Under the pieces are notes generated by a model. That model did not search any database and was not told the DNA's origin. It worked only from the letters and a program-made list of their open reading frames with translations. Source: Streptomyces sp. NBC_00234 (GTDB lineage Bacteria; Actinomycetota; Actinomycetes; Streptomycetales; Streptomycetaceae). From it: a stretch of DNA of 64,000 nt. Positions 50,378-58,460 of the stretch are shown in pieces (position 1 is the first letter of the stretch; each line of letters starts with the position of its first letter). The stretch is taken from the NCBI RefSeq assembly GCF_036195325.1, contig NZ_CP108101.1:7750001-7814000 (forward strand). The letters are read 5' to 3'. The position numbers and the translations under genes were made by a program.

Positions 50378-51301
50378 GTGGCCTGGAACGTTCACACGCC
50401 CCCGCGCGCCGACGGCACCACCGTGCTGGTGACCGGCGGCAACGCCGGCATCGGCTACTTCATCGCCGAGCAGCTCGCCACCGCCGGAGCAACCGTCATC
50501 ATCGGCAGCCGCAGCCCGGCGAAAGCCGCCGCCGCCGTGGAAGCCATCACCGCCCGCGTCAGCGGGTCCCATGTGCAGCACATACCCCTGGACCTGGCCG
50601 ACCTCGCCTCCCTGAGCGCGTCCGTCAGCCAGCTGGACACCGACGCCTTGGACGCTGTCGTCCTCAACGCGGGCATCGCACTGGACGAACCGCCCCGCAA
50701 GCAGAACCGCCGCGGCCACGAACTCATGTTCGCCACCAACCACCTCGGCCACTTCGCCCTGGTGCACTGGCTGGCCCCTTGGCTGGAGGCGGCTCCGGCA
50801 GCCCGGATCGTCACCATGGGCAGCTTCGCCGCCCGCTCCGAGCGCCTCGACCTCGACGACCTGCAGTCCGTACGCGACTACGACCCCAAGCGCACCTACG
50901 GCCGCTCCAAACTCGCCCAGATGACCTTCGCCTTCGAACTCGACCGCCAGCTGCGCGCCGCGGGCAGCACCTGCATGAGCGTGATCGCCCACCCCGGCGG
51001 CGCCTTGGACGCCCTCACCCCGCCCCGCCCCGGCATCCACCAGCGCTCCGGACCCCGACAACTCCTGGCCCTCCCCGCGAAAGTCCTTCTCCAGGGCAAG
51101 GACGCCGGCGCCTGGCCCGCCGTCCGAGCCACCCTCGACCCAGACGTCCAAGGCGGCCAGCTGTGGGGCCCCAGCAGGCTCGGCCTCAGCGGCAAACCCC
51201 ACCTCGAAACACCCCACCCCCACATGACCGACCAGCCCACCGGCCAAGCCCTCTGGGCAGCGAGCACCCAACTGACCCGCGTGGACCCCTTCACACACTG
51301 A
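50378..51301 (+). CDS. Short-chain dehydrogenase/reductase (SDR)
   Basis: This 307-residue Rossmann-fold oxidoreductase has the nucleotide-binding motif TGGNAGIG (about 17-24), the NAGIA motif, a catalytic Ser (VTMGSFAARS) and the YxxxK pair YGRSKLA. The length and pattern fit the retinol-dehydrogenase/WWOX-like subgroup. The GTG start at 50378 follows AAGGAG at five bases. It lies downstream of the TetR gene and is probably cotranscribed, perhaps modifying the compound exported by the pump. A long upstream extension of the same frame overlaps the TetR gene and is not real. Confidence 0.87.
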   Translation: MAWNVHTPPRADGTTVLVTGGNAGIGYFIAEQLATAGATVIIGSRSPAKAAAAVEAITARVSGSHVQHIPLDLADLASLSASVSQLDTDALDAVVLNAGIALDEPPRKQNRRGHELMFATNHLGHFALVHWLAPWLEAAPAARIVTMGSFAARSERLDLDDLQSVRDYDPKRTYGRSKLAQMTFAFELDRQLRAAGSTCMSVIAHPGGALDALTPPRPGIHQRSGPRQLLALPAKVLLQGKDAGAWPAVRATLDPDVQGGQLWGPSRLGLSGKPHLETPHPHMTDQPTGQALWAASTQLTRVDPFTH

Positions 51302-51348
51302 CGCTCCACAGCAGCGGTCCTCGGTGGCGCAGGTGACAGTGGCCTGCC

Positions 51349-51420
51349 GTTGCTGCGGGTCGGCTCCTCGGCGAATTTCCCGTACGCCTCGGCCTGCTCA
51401 TCAGTCAGTGTGATCGTCGG
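51349..51420 (-). pseudogene. Remnant of a Tn3-family transposase N-terminus
   Basis: On the minus strand a short reading reads ITLTDEQAEAYGKFAEEPTR. This closely resembles the N-terminal DUF4158 segment of Tn3-family transposases, which typically begins with an LTDEQAxAYGRFxGEP-like motif. No start codon precedes it, and the sequence after it does not continue the family. It is only a scar of about 20 codons in the gap between the SDR and VOC genes, and no matching terminal inverted repeats were seen. Confidence 0.45.
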
Positions 51421-51438
51421 TGACGGCAGCTGACGGCG

Positions 51439-51475
51439 TGCACTGGATCAGCGGCGACCTCGCTGATCCAGTGCA
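51439..51475. terminator. Bidirectional terminator between SDR and VOC genes
   Basis: TGCACTGGATCAGCG at 51439-51453 and CGCTGATCCAGTGCA at 51461-51475 form a perfect 15-bp stem with a 7-base loop between convergent genes. Confidence 0.75.
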
Positions 51476-51506
51476 TGGACCGTGCAGTCGTCGTCGAGGA
51501 AGCCCC

Positions 51507-51935
51507 TCAGTCGATACAGAACTCGTTGCCCTCGATGTCCTGCATCGGGATGCACGCATCGTTGCCGTCATACAGCGTTCGTACGTGCACGGCGCCGAGC
51601 GGGACCAGCCGTGCGCATTCGGCCTCAAGTGCGGCGAGACGCTCTTCACCCACGAGTCCGGTGCCGACCCGCACGTCAAGATGCAGCCGGTTCTTGGCAG
51701 CCTTCCCCTCGGGGACGCGCTGGAAGTACAGTCGCGGGCCCACACCTGAGGGATCACTGCAGGCGAACCAGGAATCCCGCTGCTCAGCCGGCTGCGAGTC
51801 CTTGAAGTCGTCCCACGTGGCAAACCCCTCCGGTGGCGCCGGTACGACGTACCCCAACACCTCGCACCAGAAACGAGCGAGGCGCTCCGGTTCTGCGCAG
51901 TCAAAGGTGACTTGGAACTGCTTGATCGATGCCAT
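51507..51935 (-). CDS. VOC/glyoxalase-like family protein
   Basis: This 142-residue protein has the two beta-alpha-beta-beta-beta modules of the vicinal oxygen chelate fold (IKQFQVTFDCAEPERLARFW, then NRLHLDVRVGTGLVG). It ends with the typical VRTLYDGNDACIPMQDIEGNEF motif. It belongs to the Glyoxalase_6 type common in actinomycetes, with roles ranging from dioxygenases to resistance proteins; none can be fixed here. The ATG at 51935 follows a strong GGAGG. Confidence 0.85.
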   Translation of the reverse strand: MASIKQFQVTFDCAEPERLARFWCEVLGYVVPAPPEGFATWDDFKDSQPAEQRDSWFACSDPSGVGPRLYFQRVPEGKAAKNRLHLDVRVGTGLVGEERLAALEAECARLVPLGAVHVRTLYDGNDACIPMQDIEGNEFCID

Positions 51936-51994
51936 CAATCCTCCGTAACGCGTGCTGTTCACCGAATCCTTACGGCGGGCCAACTCGCCCCGTG

Positions 51995-52834
51995 CTATCC
52001 CTTGACGCGCTCTTCGACGAACTGGGACACGCGAGTGAACCTGATCAACTCGGCGTCATCCAGCGCACCGCTGCGCCCCACCAGCACACCCAGTGCGACA
52101 AGGCGGAAGATCAGCGCCCGCAAGAGCATCTGAGCCCCCTCGGCGCCGGGGAGCGCCGAGTCCACCAGGTGGTGTCCAGCTCGGTAATAGAGCAGACCAT
52201 CGGCCACCACGATCGCGTCCGCATAGGCGACCGGTCGCCAGTACGGCGAGAAGTCGATGATCGCGGGGGCATGACGAGGCGCGAACAGAACGTTCCCCGT
52301 CAGGTCGCCGTGAATGAGCTGCGCAGGCGCGTCCACGGGCTCGCGGAGTGCGTGCAGCCTGGTGAGCAACCCATGGATCTGCACCGGTACTTCCGCGGTT
52401 GCTTCGCCCCAGGCGACTCGATCGGCCACCGCCCACGGATGCTGGTGCACGTCCAGTCGATCAGGCCGCGGTACGTCCCGCAGAGCCTCGTGAAAGGCTC
52501 TCCCGGCAGCCAACAGGGAATCCCATCGGCCGACGGGCCCCGGTTCGCCCGTCAGGAATCGGGTCGCCGCCCACCCCTCGACGACGAATCCGCCACGTGC
52601 GGAACGCAGATAACGCGGGACACGGAAGCCGCGCCCACCCTGCAGACCATCCATCAGCCTCGCGGTCCACTCCACGTCGGCACGGTCACCGGCCGGCTTC
52701 AGCACCGCGTCGCCCACTCGGACACTCTGCCCCTGGCCTCCTTCCAGCGGCTCGGGCCTTCCAGTGACCTGGAACGCCTTCAGCACGGACGACGGCGGCA
52801 GGGCTGTCTCAGTCGCGGGAGTCACACCACGCAT
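51995..52834 (-). CDS. Aminoglycoside phosphotransferase-like kinase
   Basis: This 279-residue protein of the APH/choline kinase fold carries the catalytic loop LIHGDLTGNVLF and the metal-binding IIDFSPYWRP. The N-terminal lobe has an atypical nucleotide site (EGGQGQSVRVGDAVLKP). It resembles an actinobacterial family (TIGR02569-like) of unknown substrate rather than a proven resistance enzyme. The start at 52834 was kept because the domain begins soon after. Confidence 0.78.
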   Translation of the reverse strand: MRGVTPATETALPPSSVLKAFQVTGRPEPLEGGQGQSVRVGDAVLKPAGDRADVEWTARLMDGLQGGRGFRVPRYLRSARGGFVVEGWAATRFLTGEPGPVGRWDSLLAAGRAFHEALRDVPRPDRLDVHQHPWAVADRVAWGEATAEVPVQIHGLLTRLHALREPVDAPAQLIHGDLTGNVLFAPRHAPAIIDFSPYWRPVAYADAIVVADGLLYYRAGHHLVDSALPGAEGAQMLLRALIFRLVALGVLVGRSGALDDAELIRFTRVSQFVEERVKG

Positions 52835-52976
52835 CCTTCACGACCGACGCCGCTTCACGCACCCGCGTTTCAGGAGACCGGCTCGGCGCCACCGACCAAG
52901 GAAGCCGGTCCAGAGCCGGACTGTCGACAGCGTCCGGCGTCCACATGCCGAAGACGGTCCCGGGGGCAGACATGAC

Positions 52977-53033
52977 GAAGCTCCTGGCGGTCGGCGGGTG
53001 ACCTTGGTCGTCACCCCGTCCGCCAGGAGCTTC
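52977..53033 (-). terminator. Large hairpin after the lamin-tail protein gene
   Basis: GAAGCTCCTGGCGG at 52977-52990 pairs perfectly with CCGCCAGGAGCTTC at 53020-53033. A further inner pairing (GGGTGAC with GTCACCC) makes a long, nearly continuous hairpin. It lies about 75 bases past the stop of the leftward gene at 53108. Confidence 0.65.
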
Positions 53034-53107
53034 ATCGCTGCGTACCGCTTGGGCGCCTCACGTGGGAGGCGGCCCCGTGGGTGAGCCGTCTCCCGAGGTG
53101 GGCAGGA

Positions 53108-55081
53108 TCAGCAGGGGAAGGTGCCGCTGTAGAGGGCGTGTCCGTAGGAGGAGCTTCCCGAGCCGAAGCCGTAGATGCCGTCCTCGCTCCAGACCGCTTC
53201 GCGCGAGCCGTTGACGCAGGTCGAGGCCGGCGCGAGCGCGAAGCCCTCCAGGTTGTCGGTCGGCATGACGGCCGGGTTCGTGTAGGTCACGTCCGGCACG
53301 ATCGCACCGGAGGCGTCGACCTTCATGAACGTGTGTGTCTCACCGCAGGTGTTGTCGCAGGTCGCGACGAGACGCTGGGTGCCCGCGTCGAAGGTCACGT
53401 CCATCACGGATGCCTTGCCGGTCGCGATCGGGCCGAAGGTGGTGAACGTGCCGTCGGAGTTCAGACCGTAGACGTGCAGCGAGCCGTCCCACTCCAGGCC
53501 GGCGAAGAACAGGCCCGACCCGTGCAGCGGGTAGTTCGCCGGGTTGTAGGCGGCGCCGGTGAGCGGGTCGACCCAGCCGTTCGCGGTCAGCCAGCTGTCC
53601 GGCACGTACCCGACACCCTCGAAACCGAGGTTGGCGTCGTCCTTGCTGCCGGTGTCGAGCTGCGGAAACTGCGAGGTCATGTCCCACTGGTGAACCGGCG
53701 TCAGCGTCGATCCGGACGCCGACGGGTCGAACGCCAGGACCGTGTCCTTGGGCGCCGTGTTCTTGGTGTTGTCGCGCTCGGAGGTCACGTAGACGTGGCC
53801 GTTGGCGCCGACCGTCAGACCCTCGGAGTCCGGCTCGCCCGAGCCTCCCGCGAAGCGGATCTGCTTGCCGGTCGCGCTCCAGGTCGCGTCCGGGATCCAC
53901 TTGCCGTTGCTCTTGACCAGCTTGTACAGCCAGTTCTTGTTCTTGGCGGCCCACAGCACCGACGGGTTCGCCGGGTCGAACGCCAGGCCGCTCAGGTCCC
54001 GGCCTTCCGCGCCGGTGGACGTGGTGAACGCGCAGACGTTGTCCGCGATCGTGACGTCCAGCCCGCCCGGCCACGCCGGCGTGCCCGCCGGGGTGGAACC
54101 CGTGCCGCTGGGCGCCTCGGGGGCGCAGCCGCTGGTGAGTGAGCCGCCGCCGCCCAGCAGTTGGCCGGGCTGGGTGCCGCCACCGCCGGTGCCGCCCGAG
54201 CAGGAGTTCGCGCTGCCGAGCGTCGCGGTCGTGGCGGTCCGGAACCAGCCGCTGCCGTTGGCGCAGCGCTCGTCCGACGGCTTGGCGCCGTCGGTCGCCC
54301 AGCTCACCGAGTCGATGGTGGTGCCGCTGCTGTCGACGAGGAAGACCGAGTCGTTGTCACCCAGTCCGATGGTGGAGTTGAACGTGGCGTAGCCACCCGC
54401 GGGGATGCTGGTCGCGCTCGGCGAGGAGGACGAGATCGACACCGGAGAATGGGAGGTGTCGCTGTCGACGTACTTCCACGCCCCGACGCTGACCGCGCTC
54501 GTTCCGCCGTTGTACAGCTCCACGGTGTCGGAGCCGTCCGAGGTGACCTCGTTGATCCGTACCCGGCTCGCCGCAGGGACCGACGACGGGCAGCCCGAGG
54601 CGTTCGAGGCGCCGAACGTGGACGCCGAGGTCGCGGTCACCCACGTACCGGTGCCGTCGCCGCCGCAACGCGCCATCGCCGGCTTCGCCTTGGCGGTCGC
54701 CCACTCGACGCGGTCGACCACCGTGCCGCTGGAGGTGTGGAGCACCAGCTTGTCCGCATCACCGAGCCCCTTGGGCGAGTTGAAGGTGACGAAGCCGCCG
54801 GCCGGGATCGTGCTGGAGGACGGGCTGAACGACTGCTGCGAGAAGCTGTCATCGGACATCTTCCAGCCGCTGATGCTCACTGCGGTCGAGCCGGCGTTGT
54901 ACAGCTCCACCGTGTCGTTGTTCGACGACGTGACTTCGTTGATGCGGATGTTCGGGTAACCGGCGGGGTCCGCGGCAGCCGCAGGCTGAGCGGCCACCAA
55001 CCCTGTGATGAGCAATCCTGAAAGCGTCAAAGCCGCGGCGCATACAGAGGCGACGCCGGCACGCGAGTGTGAGGTAGGCAC
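53108..55081 (-). CDS. Secreted protein with two lamin-tail domains and a phytase/esterase-like propeller
   Basis: This 657-residue protein has a signal peptide (VASVCAAALTLSGLLITGLV, cleavage near AAA-DP). Two lamin-tail (LTD) domains lie at about 42-160 and 172-290. They are clear repeats of each other (IRINEVTSSNNDTVELYNAG and VRINEVTSDGSDTVELYNGG). A Gly-rich linker follows, then a C-terminal propeller-like domain at about 330-650 (GLAFDPANPSVLWAAKNKNW, GFALAPASTC) as in esterase-like phytases. LTD domains are thought to bind surfaces or nucleic acid. The GTG at 55081 gives a proper signal peptide, although its ribosome-binding site is weak. Confidence 0.78.
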   Translation of the reverse strand: MPTSHSRAGVASVCAAALTLSGLLITGLVAAQPAAAADPAGYPNIRINEVTSSNNDTVELYNAGSTAVSISGWKMSDDSFSQQSFSPSSSTIPAGGFVTFNSPKGLGDADKLVLHTSSGTVVDRVEWATAKAKPAMARCGGDGTGTWVTATSASTFGASNASGCPSSVPAASRVRINEVTSDGSDTVELYNGGTSAVSVGAWKYVDSDTSHSPVSISSSSPSATSIPAGGYATFNSTIGLGDNDSVFLVDSSGTTIDSVSWATDGAKPSDERCANGSGWFRTATTATLGSANSCSGGTGGGGTQPGQLLGGGGSLTSGCAPEAPSGTGSTPAGTPAWPGGLDVTIADNVCAFTTSTGAEGRDLSGLAFDPANPSVLWAAKNKNWLYKLVKSNGKWIPDATWSATGKQIRFAGGSGEPDSEGLTVGANGHVYVTSERDNTKNTAPKDTVLAFDPSASGSTLTPVHQWDMTSQFPQLDTGSKDDANLGFEGVGYVPDSWLTANGWVDPLTGAAYNPANYPLHGSGLFFAGLEWDGSLHVYGLNSDGTFTTFGPIATGKASVMDVTFDAGTQRLVATCDNTCGETHTFMKVDASGAIVPDVTYTNPAVMPTDNLEGFALAPASTCVNGSREAVWSEDGIYGFGSGSSSYGHALYSGTFPC

Positions 55082-55680
55082 GAGGTGACACTCTGGTGAC
55101 GCGATCTTGAAACGGCGTGTACGCCGGCTGAACGCCGGCAATTGACCACCGGAACGCCACACGCACGCATCATGCCGATCCGGCCACCACGGCCTCCACG
55201 TCGGGGTACTTCGTCTGCGCCGGCTTCACTCTCGGCCGTACGTCGAGAGCGACCGCGGTGTCGTGGGAGGCAATCTGTGCGTCATCACTGCGAACACGGT
55301 GCCTTCTGGGACGGACGGCCCCATGGCCGGCGCTGGGCCATGCGGAGAGTGCCAGGTCCCACGCGCCTCTGCTGCCGGGCAAGGGGCCCGATCGGGACGG
55401 GCGGAACCGACAGCCGTGGCAGCCCGTGGGGAAGGGTGGTTTCCTGAAGGTGAGGAAGGACGCGGGGCGGCGCCGCCGCCAGGCCGTGCATCATGCAATC
55501 CGGATCCGCGCGCAGCACGAGTTCCTCGCCCTGCGTGCCCGCCCGCAGCCCCGAGCGACGCGGCCCGGCGTCCGGACTCCGAGCGCCACCGGTGGGCCCT
55601 GCCCGCCCCGCCCGTGATCCGCCACCGGGTGCGCGAGCGTGGGATCGACCCACGTCACACCCCGGAAGGCGGTGGCCACT
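55082..55680. other. Non-coding interval at the edge of the dormancy island
   Basis: About 600 bases with no convincing gene on either strand; open frames are Arg/Pro-rich and lack ribosome-binding sites. A Dos-box-like motif lies at 55308-55321, and GGGCCCGATCGGGAC occurs near 55385. The spacing to the first stress gene is long, so the promoter may lie nearer 55600. Confidence 0.45.
55308..55321. promoter_or_regulatory. Dos-box-like motif GGGACGGACGGCCC
   Basis: The 14-mer fits GGGAC-N4-GKCCC, the core form of the mycobacterial DosR/DevR site. It lies 360 bases upstream of the first universal stress protein gene, far for an activator site, so confidence is low. Confidence 0.3.
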
Positions 55681-56577
55681 GTGGAGAGGCCCCTGGTGGT
55701 AGGAGTCGACGGTTCCGACGCCAGCCTCACGGCGGCGGACTGGGCCGTCGACGAAGCGGTACGGCACGGACAGCCGCTGCGCATCGTCCACGCCTCGCTG
55801 TGGGAACGGTACGAAGGTGCCGTGCCGACCCGGACCGCCGACCGGCCTTCGGAGCAGGTGTTCGCCGAGAACATCGTCGGCGCGGTCGCGGAACGGGCCC
55901 TGCGCCGTGCACCCGGGCTCACCGTCACGACAGCGGTCCTCGCCGAGGACGCGCCGAGTGCTCTGCTCGACGAGGGACGGCAGGCCGCGTCCCTCGTCGT
56001 CGGATCTCGGGGCCGGGGAGCGCTTGCCGGCCTTCTGCTGGGATCTGTCGGGCTCGTCGTCGCGGCCCGGTCCCACTGCCCGGTGGTCGTCGTACGCGGG
56101 GACCGGCAGGCCCTGGAAGCGCGCCACGAGCGGGTGCTGGTGGGAATCGGCGACCACGACGTCGACGCTCCGGCCGTGCGCTTCGCCTTTCGCGAAGCGG
56201 CGGCCCGGCATGCGGAACTGGACGTCGTCCGCGCCTGGCGACCGGCTCCCGAGCCTGCCGATCACCCGCTCCAGAGCGGTGGCGCGCGGCAGTCCTTCGA
56301 GGAGCGGGCGTTCGAAGCGCTCGACAAGGCGCTGGAGTCGGCCGTCCGTGACCACCCCCGGGTACACCTCCGCACGAGCGTGGTCGAAGGACCCGCGCAC
56401 AAGGTCCTCGTGGAGCGATCGGCCGCCGCCGACCTGCTGGTGGTCGGGGCGAGACGGCGCGACGGCGTCATCGGTCTGGAACTGGGACGGGTCGCCCACC
56501 GCTCCCTGCATCACGCCTCCTGCCCGGTCGCCGTCGTGCCCCAGCACCACCAAGTGCCCACTGATGGAGACCGGTGA
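55681..56577 (+). CDS. Universal stress protein, tandem UspA domains
   Basis: This 298-residue protein is made of two UspA domains (about 1-140 and 150-292). Each begins with a VVGVDGS/VLVGIGD strand. ATP-binding signatures are VVGSRGRGALAGLLLGSVG in the first domain and a degenerate VVGARRRDGVIGLELGRV in the second. The GTG at 55681 follows GGAAGGCGG. Tandem Usp proteins of this kind dominate the mycobacterial DosR regulon. It is coupled to the HTH-PNPOx gene by overlapping stop and start. Confidence 0.9.
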   Translation: MERPLVVGVDGSDASLTAADWAVDEAVRHGQPLRIVHASLWERYEGAVPTRTADRPSEQVFAENIVGAVAERALRRAPGLTVTTAVLAEDAPSALLDEGRQAASLVVGSRGRGALAGLLLGSVGLVVAARSHCPVVVVRGDRQALEARHERVLVGIGDHDVDAPAVRFAFREAAARHAELDVVRAWRPAPEPADHPLQSGGARQSFEERAFEALDKALESAVRDHPRVHLRTSVVEGPAHKVLVERSAAADLLVVGARRRDGVIGLELGRVAHRSLHHASCPVAVVPQHHQVPTDGDR

Positions 56578-57269
56578 TGAACACAGCCGCTGCGAAGCAC
56601 CCCAGAAGCGACATCGGCCGCCGTGTCGCCGCCCGCCGCAGACAACTCGGTCTGTCCCGCGAGGAGGTGGCCGCACGCGCCGGTTCCGCGCCCGGCTACA
56701 TCGAATACCTGGAGGAGCAACTACCCGCCCCCGGAATCGAGTTCCTGGTCCGGCTCGCCAATGCACTGGAGACGACCATCCAGGACCTCACCGGTTCGTC
56801 CGTCGACCTGCCGACCGGAGGAACCCGGGCCGGATACCACGCGCGGATGGACGAACTCGACGTGCGGGAGTGCTGGGCGCTGCTCGACGACCACGGCATC
56901 GGGCGGGTCGCCGTCGTCACCGAGGACGGGCCCGCGGTCTTTCCCGTGAATTACCAGGTCGTCGAGACGGAACTCCTGTTCATGACCGCCGAGGACTCGT
57001 CACTCGCCGGAATGTCCGGCGCGGAGATCGCGTTCGAGGCGGACCACATGGACGAGGCATTCAGCCAGGGCTGGAGCGTGCTCCTCGTCGGCCCCGTGCG
57101 CACCGTGTCCGACAGGGCCACCGCAGCGCGACTCACGGACGCCGCGTACTCGACACCCTGGGCGGGAGAGGGGCGCGACACGGTCATGGTGCTCTCCCCA
57201 CGGCGCGTGACGGGGCGGCGGATTCTGGTGCGCGGCGCCCCCGGCGTGGAATCCGCCCGCGAGTTGTGA
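56577..57269 (+). CDS. Fusion of XRE helix-turn-helix and pyridoxamine 5'-phosphate oxidase-like flavin domain
   Basis: This 230-residue protein has an XRE domain at about 12-70 (IGRRVAARRRQLGLSREEVA, YIEYLEEQLPAPGIEFLVRL) followed by a PNPOx-like split-barrel at about 85-215 (CWALLDDHGIGRVAVVTEDG, AVFPVNYQVVE, GWSVLLVGPV). Split barrels of this group bind FMN, F420 or haem, so the protein may be a redox-sensing regulator. The ATG overlaps the Usp stop by one base (TGATG); a GTG one codon earlier would overlap by four. Its place in the dormancy island fits a redox role. Confidence 0.85.
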   Translation: MNTAAAKHPRSDIGRRVAARRRQLGLSREEVAARAGSAPGYIEYLEEQLPAPGIEFLVRLANALETTIQDLTGSSVDLPTGGTRAGYHARMDELDVRECWALLDDHGIGRVAVVTEDGPAVFPVNYQVVETELLFMTAEDSSLAGMSGAEIAFEADHMDEAFSQGWSVLLVGPVRTVSDRATAARLTDAAYSTPWAGEGRDTVMVLSPRRVTGRRILVRGAPGVESAREL

Positions 57270-57403
57270 TGAACAGCCTGTCGGTGCTGATCAGCGCAGC
57301 CCCGCTTCTCCGTGATCGGCCCAGGCGATGCGCGGCATCCGGGCTCGCGCCGATGACCGGGGCCGGATTCCCCGGCCGCGCCCCACACCGTCGCCAGGAC
57401 GCC

Positions 57404-58264
57404 TCACACGAGCGGGACGACAGCGACCGGAGCGGGGCTGTGGTGGATCACCGCGTGCGCCACGTGGCCGAGATGCGGGCCGACCGGGACCTTGCGCCCC
57501 CGGCGCCCCACGATCACCAGCTCGGCGCTCCGAGAAGCCTCGACGAGCTGGAACGCGCCGGAGCCCACGACCGCCTTCGCGACGACCTCGACGCCCGGGT
57601 ACGTCTTCCGCCACGGCTTCAGCAGATCGTCCAGGCGAGCCGTGACCTCGCTGCCGAGTTCCGCACCGATCTCCGGGTCCACCATGGCCGCGTATCCGTA
57701 CGAGGCAGGCAGTGTCCAACTGTGCAGGAAACACAGGGGCAGGCCGCTGCGAGCCGCCTCCTCGAACGCAAAGGAGAGCAGCGGTTCGCACGGGTGGTAG
57801 ATGTCGACGCCCACCACGATCCCACTGTGGGGCGGGTGCACCCGTTCCGTCTCCGCCCGAACGAGGACGACGGGCCGGTGCGCCGCTCCGGCGACCGCGA
57901 GCGACACCGAGCCGATGACGTAGCCGAGGATCCCTCCGAGCCCCCGCGAGCCGAGCACCAGCAGGTCCGCTTCGTTCGCGGCGGCGGCCAGCTCCTCGGC
58001 TGCGAGGCCCCGTGTCTGTTCGGTGACCACCTCGAGGTCGGGATGCTCCTTCCGCGCGCGCTCCACTGCGTCCCGCAGGATGCCCTCGGCCTGATCGGCC
58101 GACGTGCGCGCATACGCCGTCGGCACCTCCGGCGTGCTCGGCCACTCCTCCACGTGGATCAGGCGGAGCGGCACTTCACGCCGCACGGCTTCCCGCCCTG
58201 CCCAACCGGCAGCGGCGAAGCTCTCCTGCGAACCGTCCAGACCGACGGTGACCTGGGCTGTCAT
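57404..58264 (-). CDS. Universal stress protein, tandem UspA domains
   Basis: This 286-residue protein has two UspA domains (about 1-140, 147-284). The N-terminal one has VTVGLDGSQES and the ATP motif VLGSRGLGGILGYVIGSVS; the C-terminal one has VVGVDIYHPCEP and VGRRGRKVPVGPHLGHVA. GGAGGCGTGCC precedes the ATG. It is divergent from the third Usp gene, and the 196-base gap carries Dos-box-like motifs that could serve both. Confidence 0.9.
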   Translation of the reverse strand: MTAQVTVGLDGSQESFAAAGWAGREAVRREVPLRLIHVEEWPSTPEVPTAYARTSADQAEGILRDAVERARKEHPDLEVVTEQTRGLAAEELAAAANEADLLVLGSRGLGGILGYVIGSVSLAVAGAAHRPVVLVRAETERVHPPHSGIVVGVDIYHPCEPLLSFAFEEAARSGLPLCFLHSWTLPASYGYAAMVDPEIGAELGSEVTARLDDLLKPWRKTYPGVEVVAKAVVGSGAFQLVEASRSAELVIVGRRGRKVPVGPHLGHVAHAVIHHSPAPVAVVPLV

Positions 58265-58354
58265 GGCACGCCTCCCTCTGTTCCTGCGCTGTCGTCGATG
58301 TCTTCAGGGTCCCGTCCGGCAGTCGCAGGGAGGAGGGCCGGACAGGACTCGATC

Positions 58355-58369
58355 GGGACCGAGTGGCCC
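58355..58369. promoter_or_regulatory. Dos-box-like motif GGGACCGAGTGGCCC
   Basis: This imperfect palindrome fits GGGAC-N5-GGCCC. It lies almost exactly midway between the divergent Usp starts (about 91 bases from each) and shares its form with the motif upstream of Hsp20. Confidence 0.48.
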
Positions 58370-58413
58370 ATCCCCAAGGGGGCCGCCGCGATGCAGCGTG
58401 AGAGGTGTCGCCC

Positions 58414-58432
58414 TTGGGGACGCACGTCCGAA
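58414..58432. promoter_or_regulatory. Dos-box-like motif TTGGGGACGCACGTCCGAA
   Basis: This 19-base imperfect palindrome resembles the mycobacterial consensus TTSGGGACTWWAGTCCCSAA. It ends 28 bases before the ATG of the third Usp gene. Confidence 0.45.
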
Positions 58433-58460
58433 CCCCGGGATCCACTCCGGAGGAGGAGCC

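Noticed and set aside
51995..52834. Calling the APH-like gene an aminoglycoside resistance gene
   Set aside because: Only the general kinase motifs are present, and the N-terminal lobe is unlike proven resistance enzymes.
52977..53033. Possible miniature transposable element (inverted repeat)
   Set aside because: There is no target-site duplication or second copy in the window. Its position after a stop codon makes a terminator the simpler reading.
55170..55382. A 70-codon minus-strand frame ending TKYPDVEAVVAGSA
   Set aside because: No ribosome-binding site, Arg/Pro-rich start and no recognisable family; left as non-coding.
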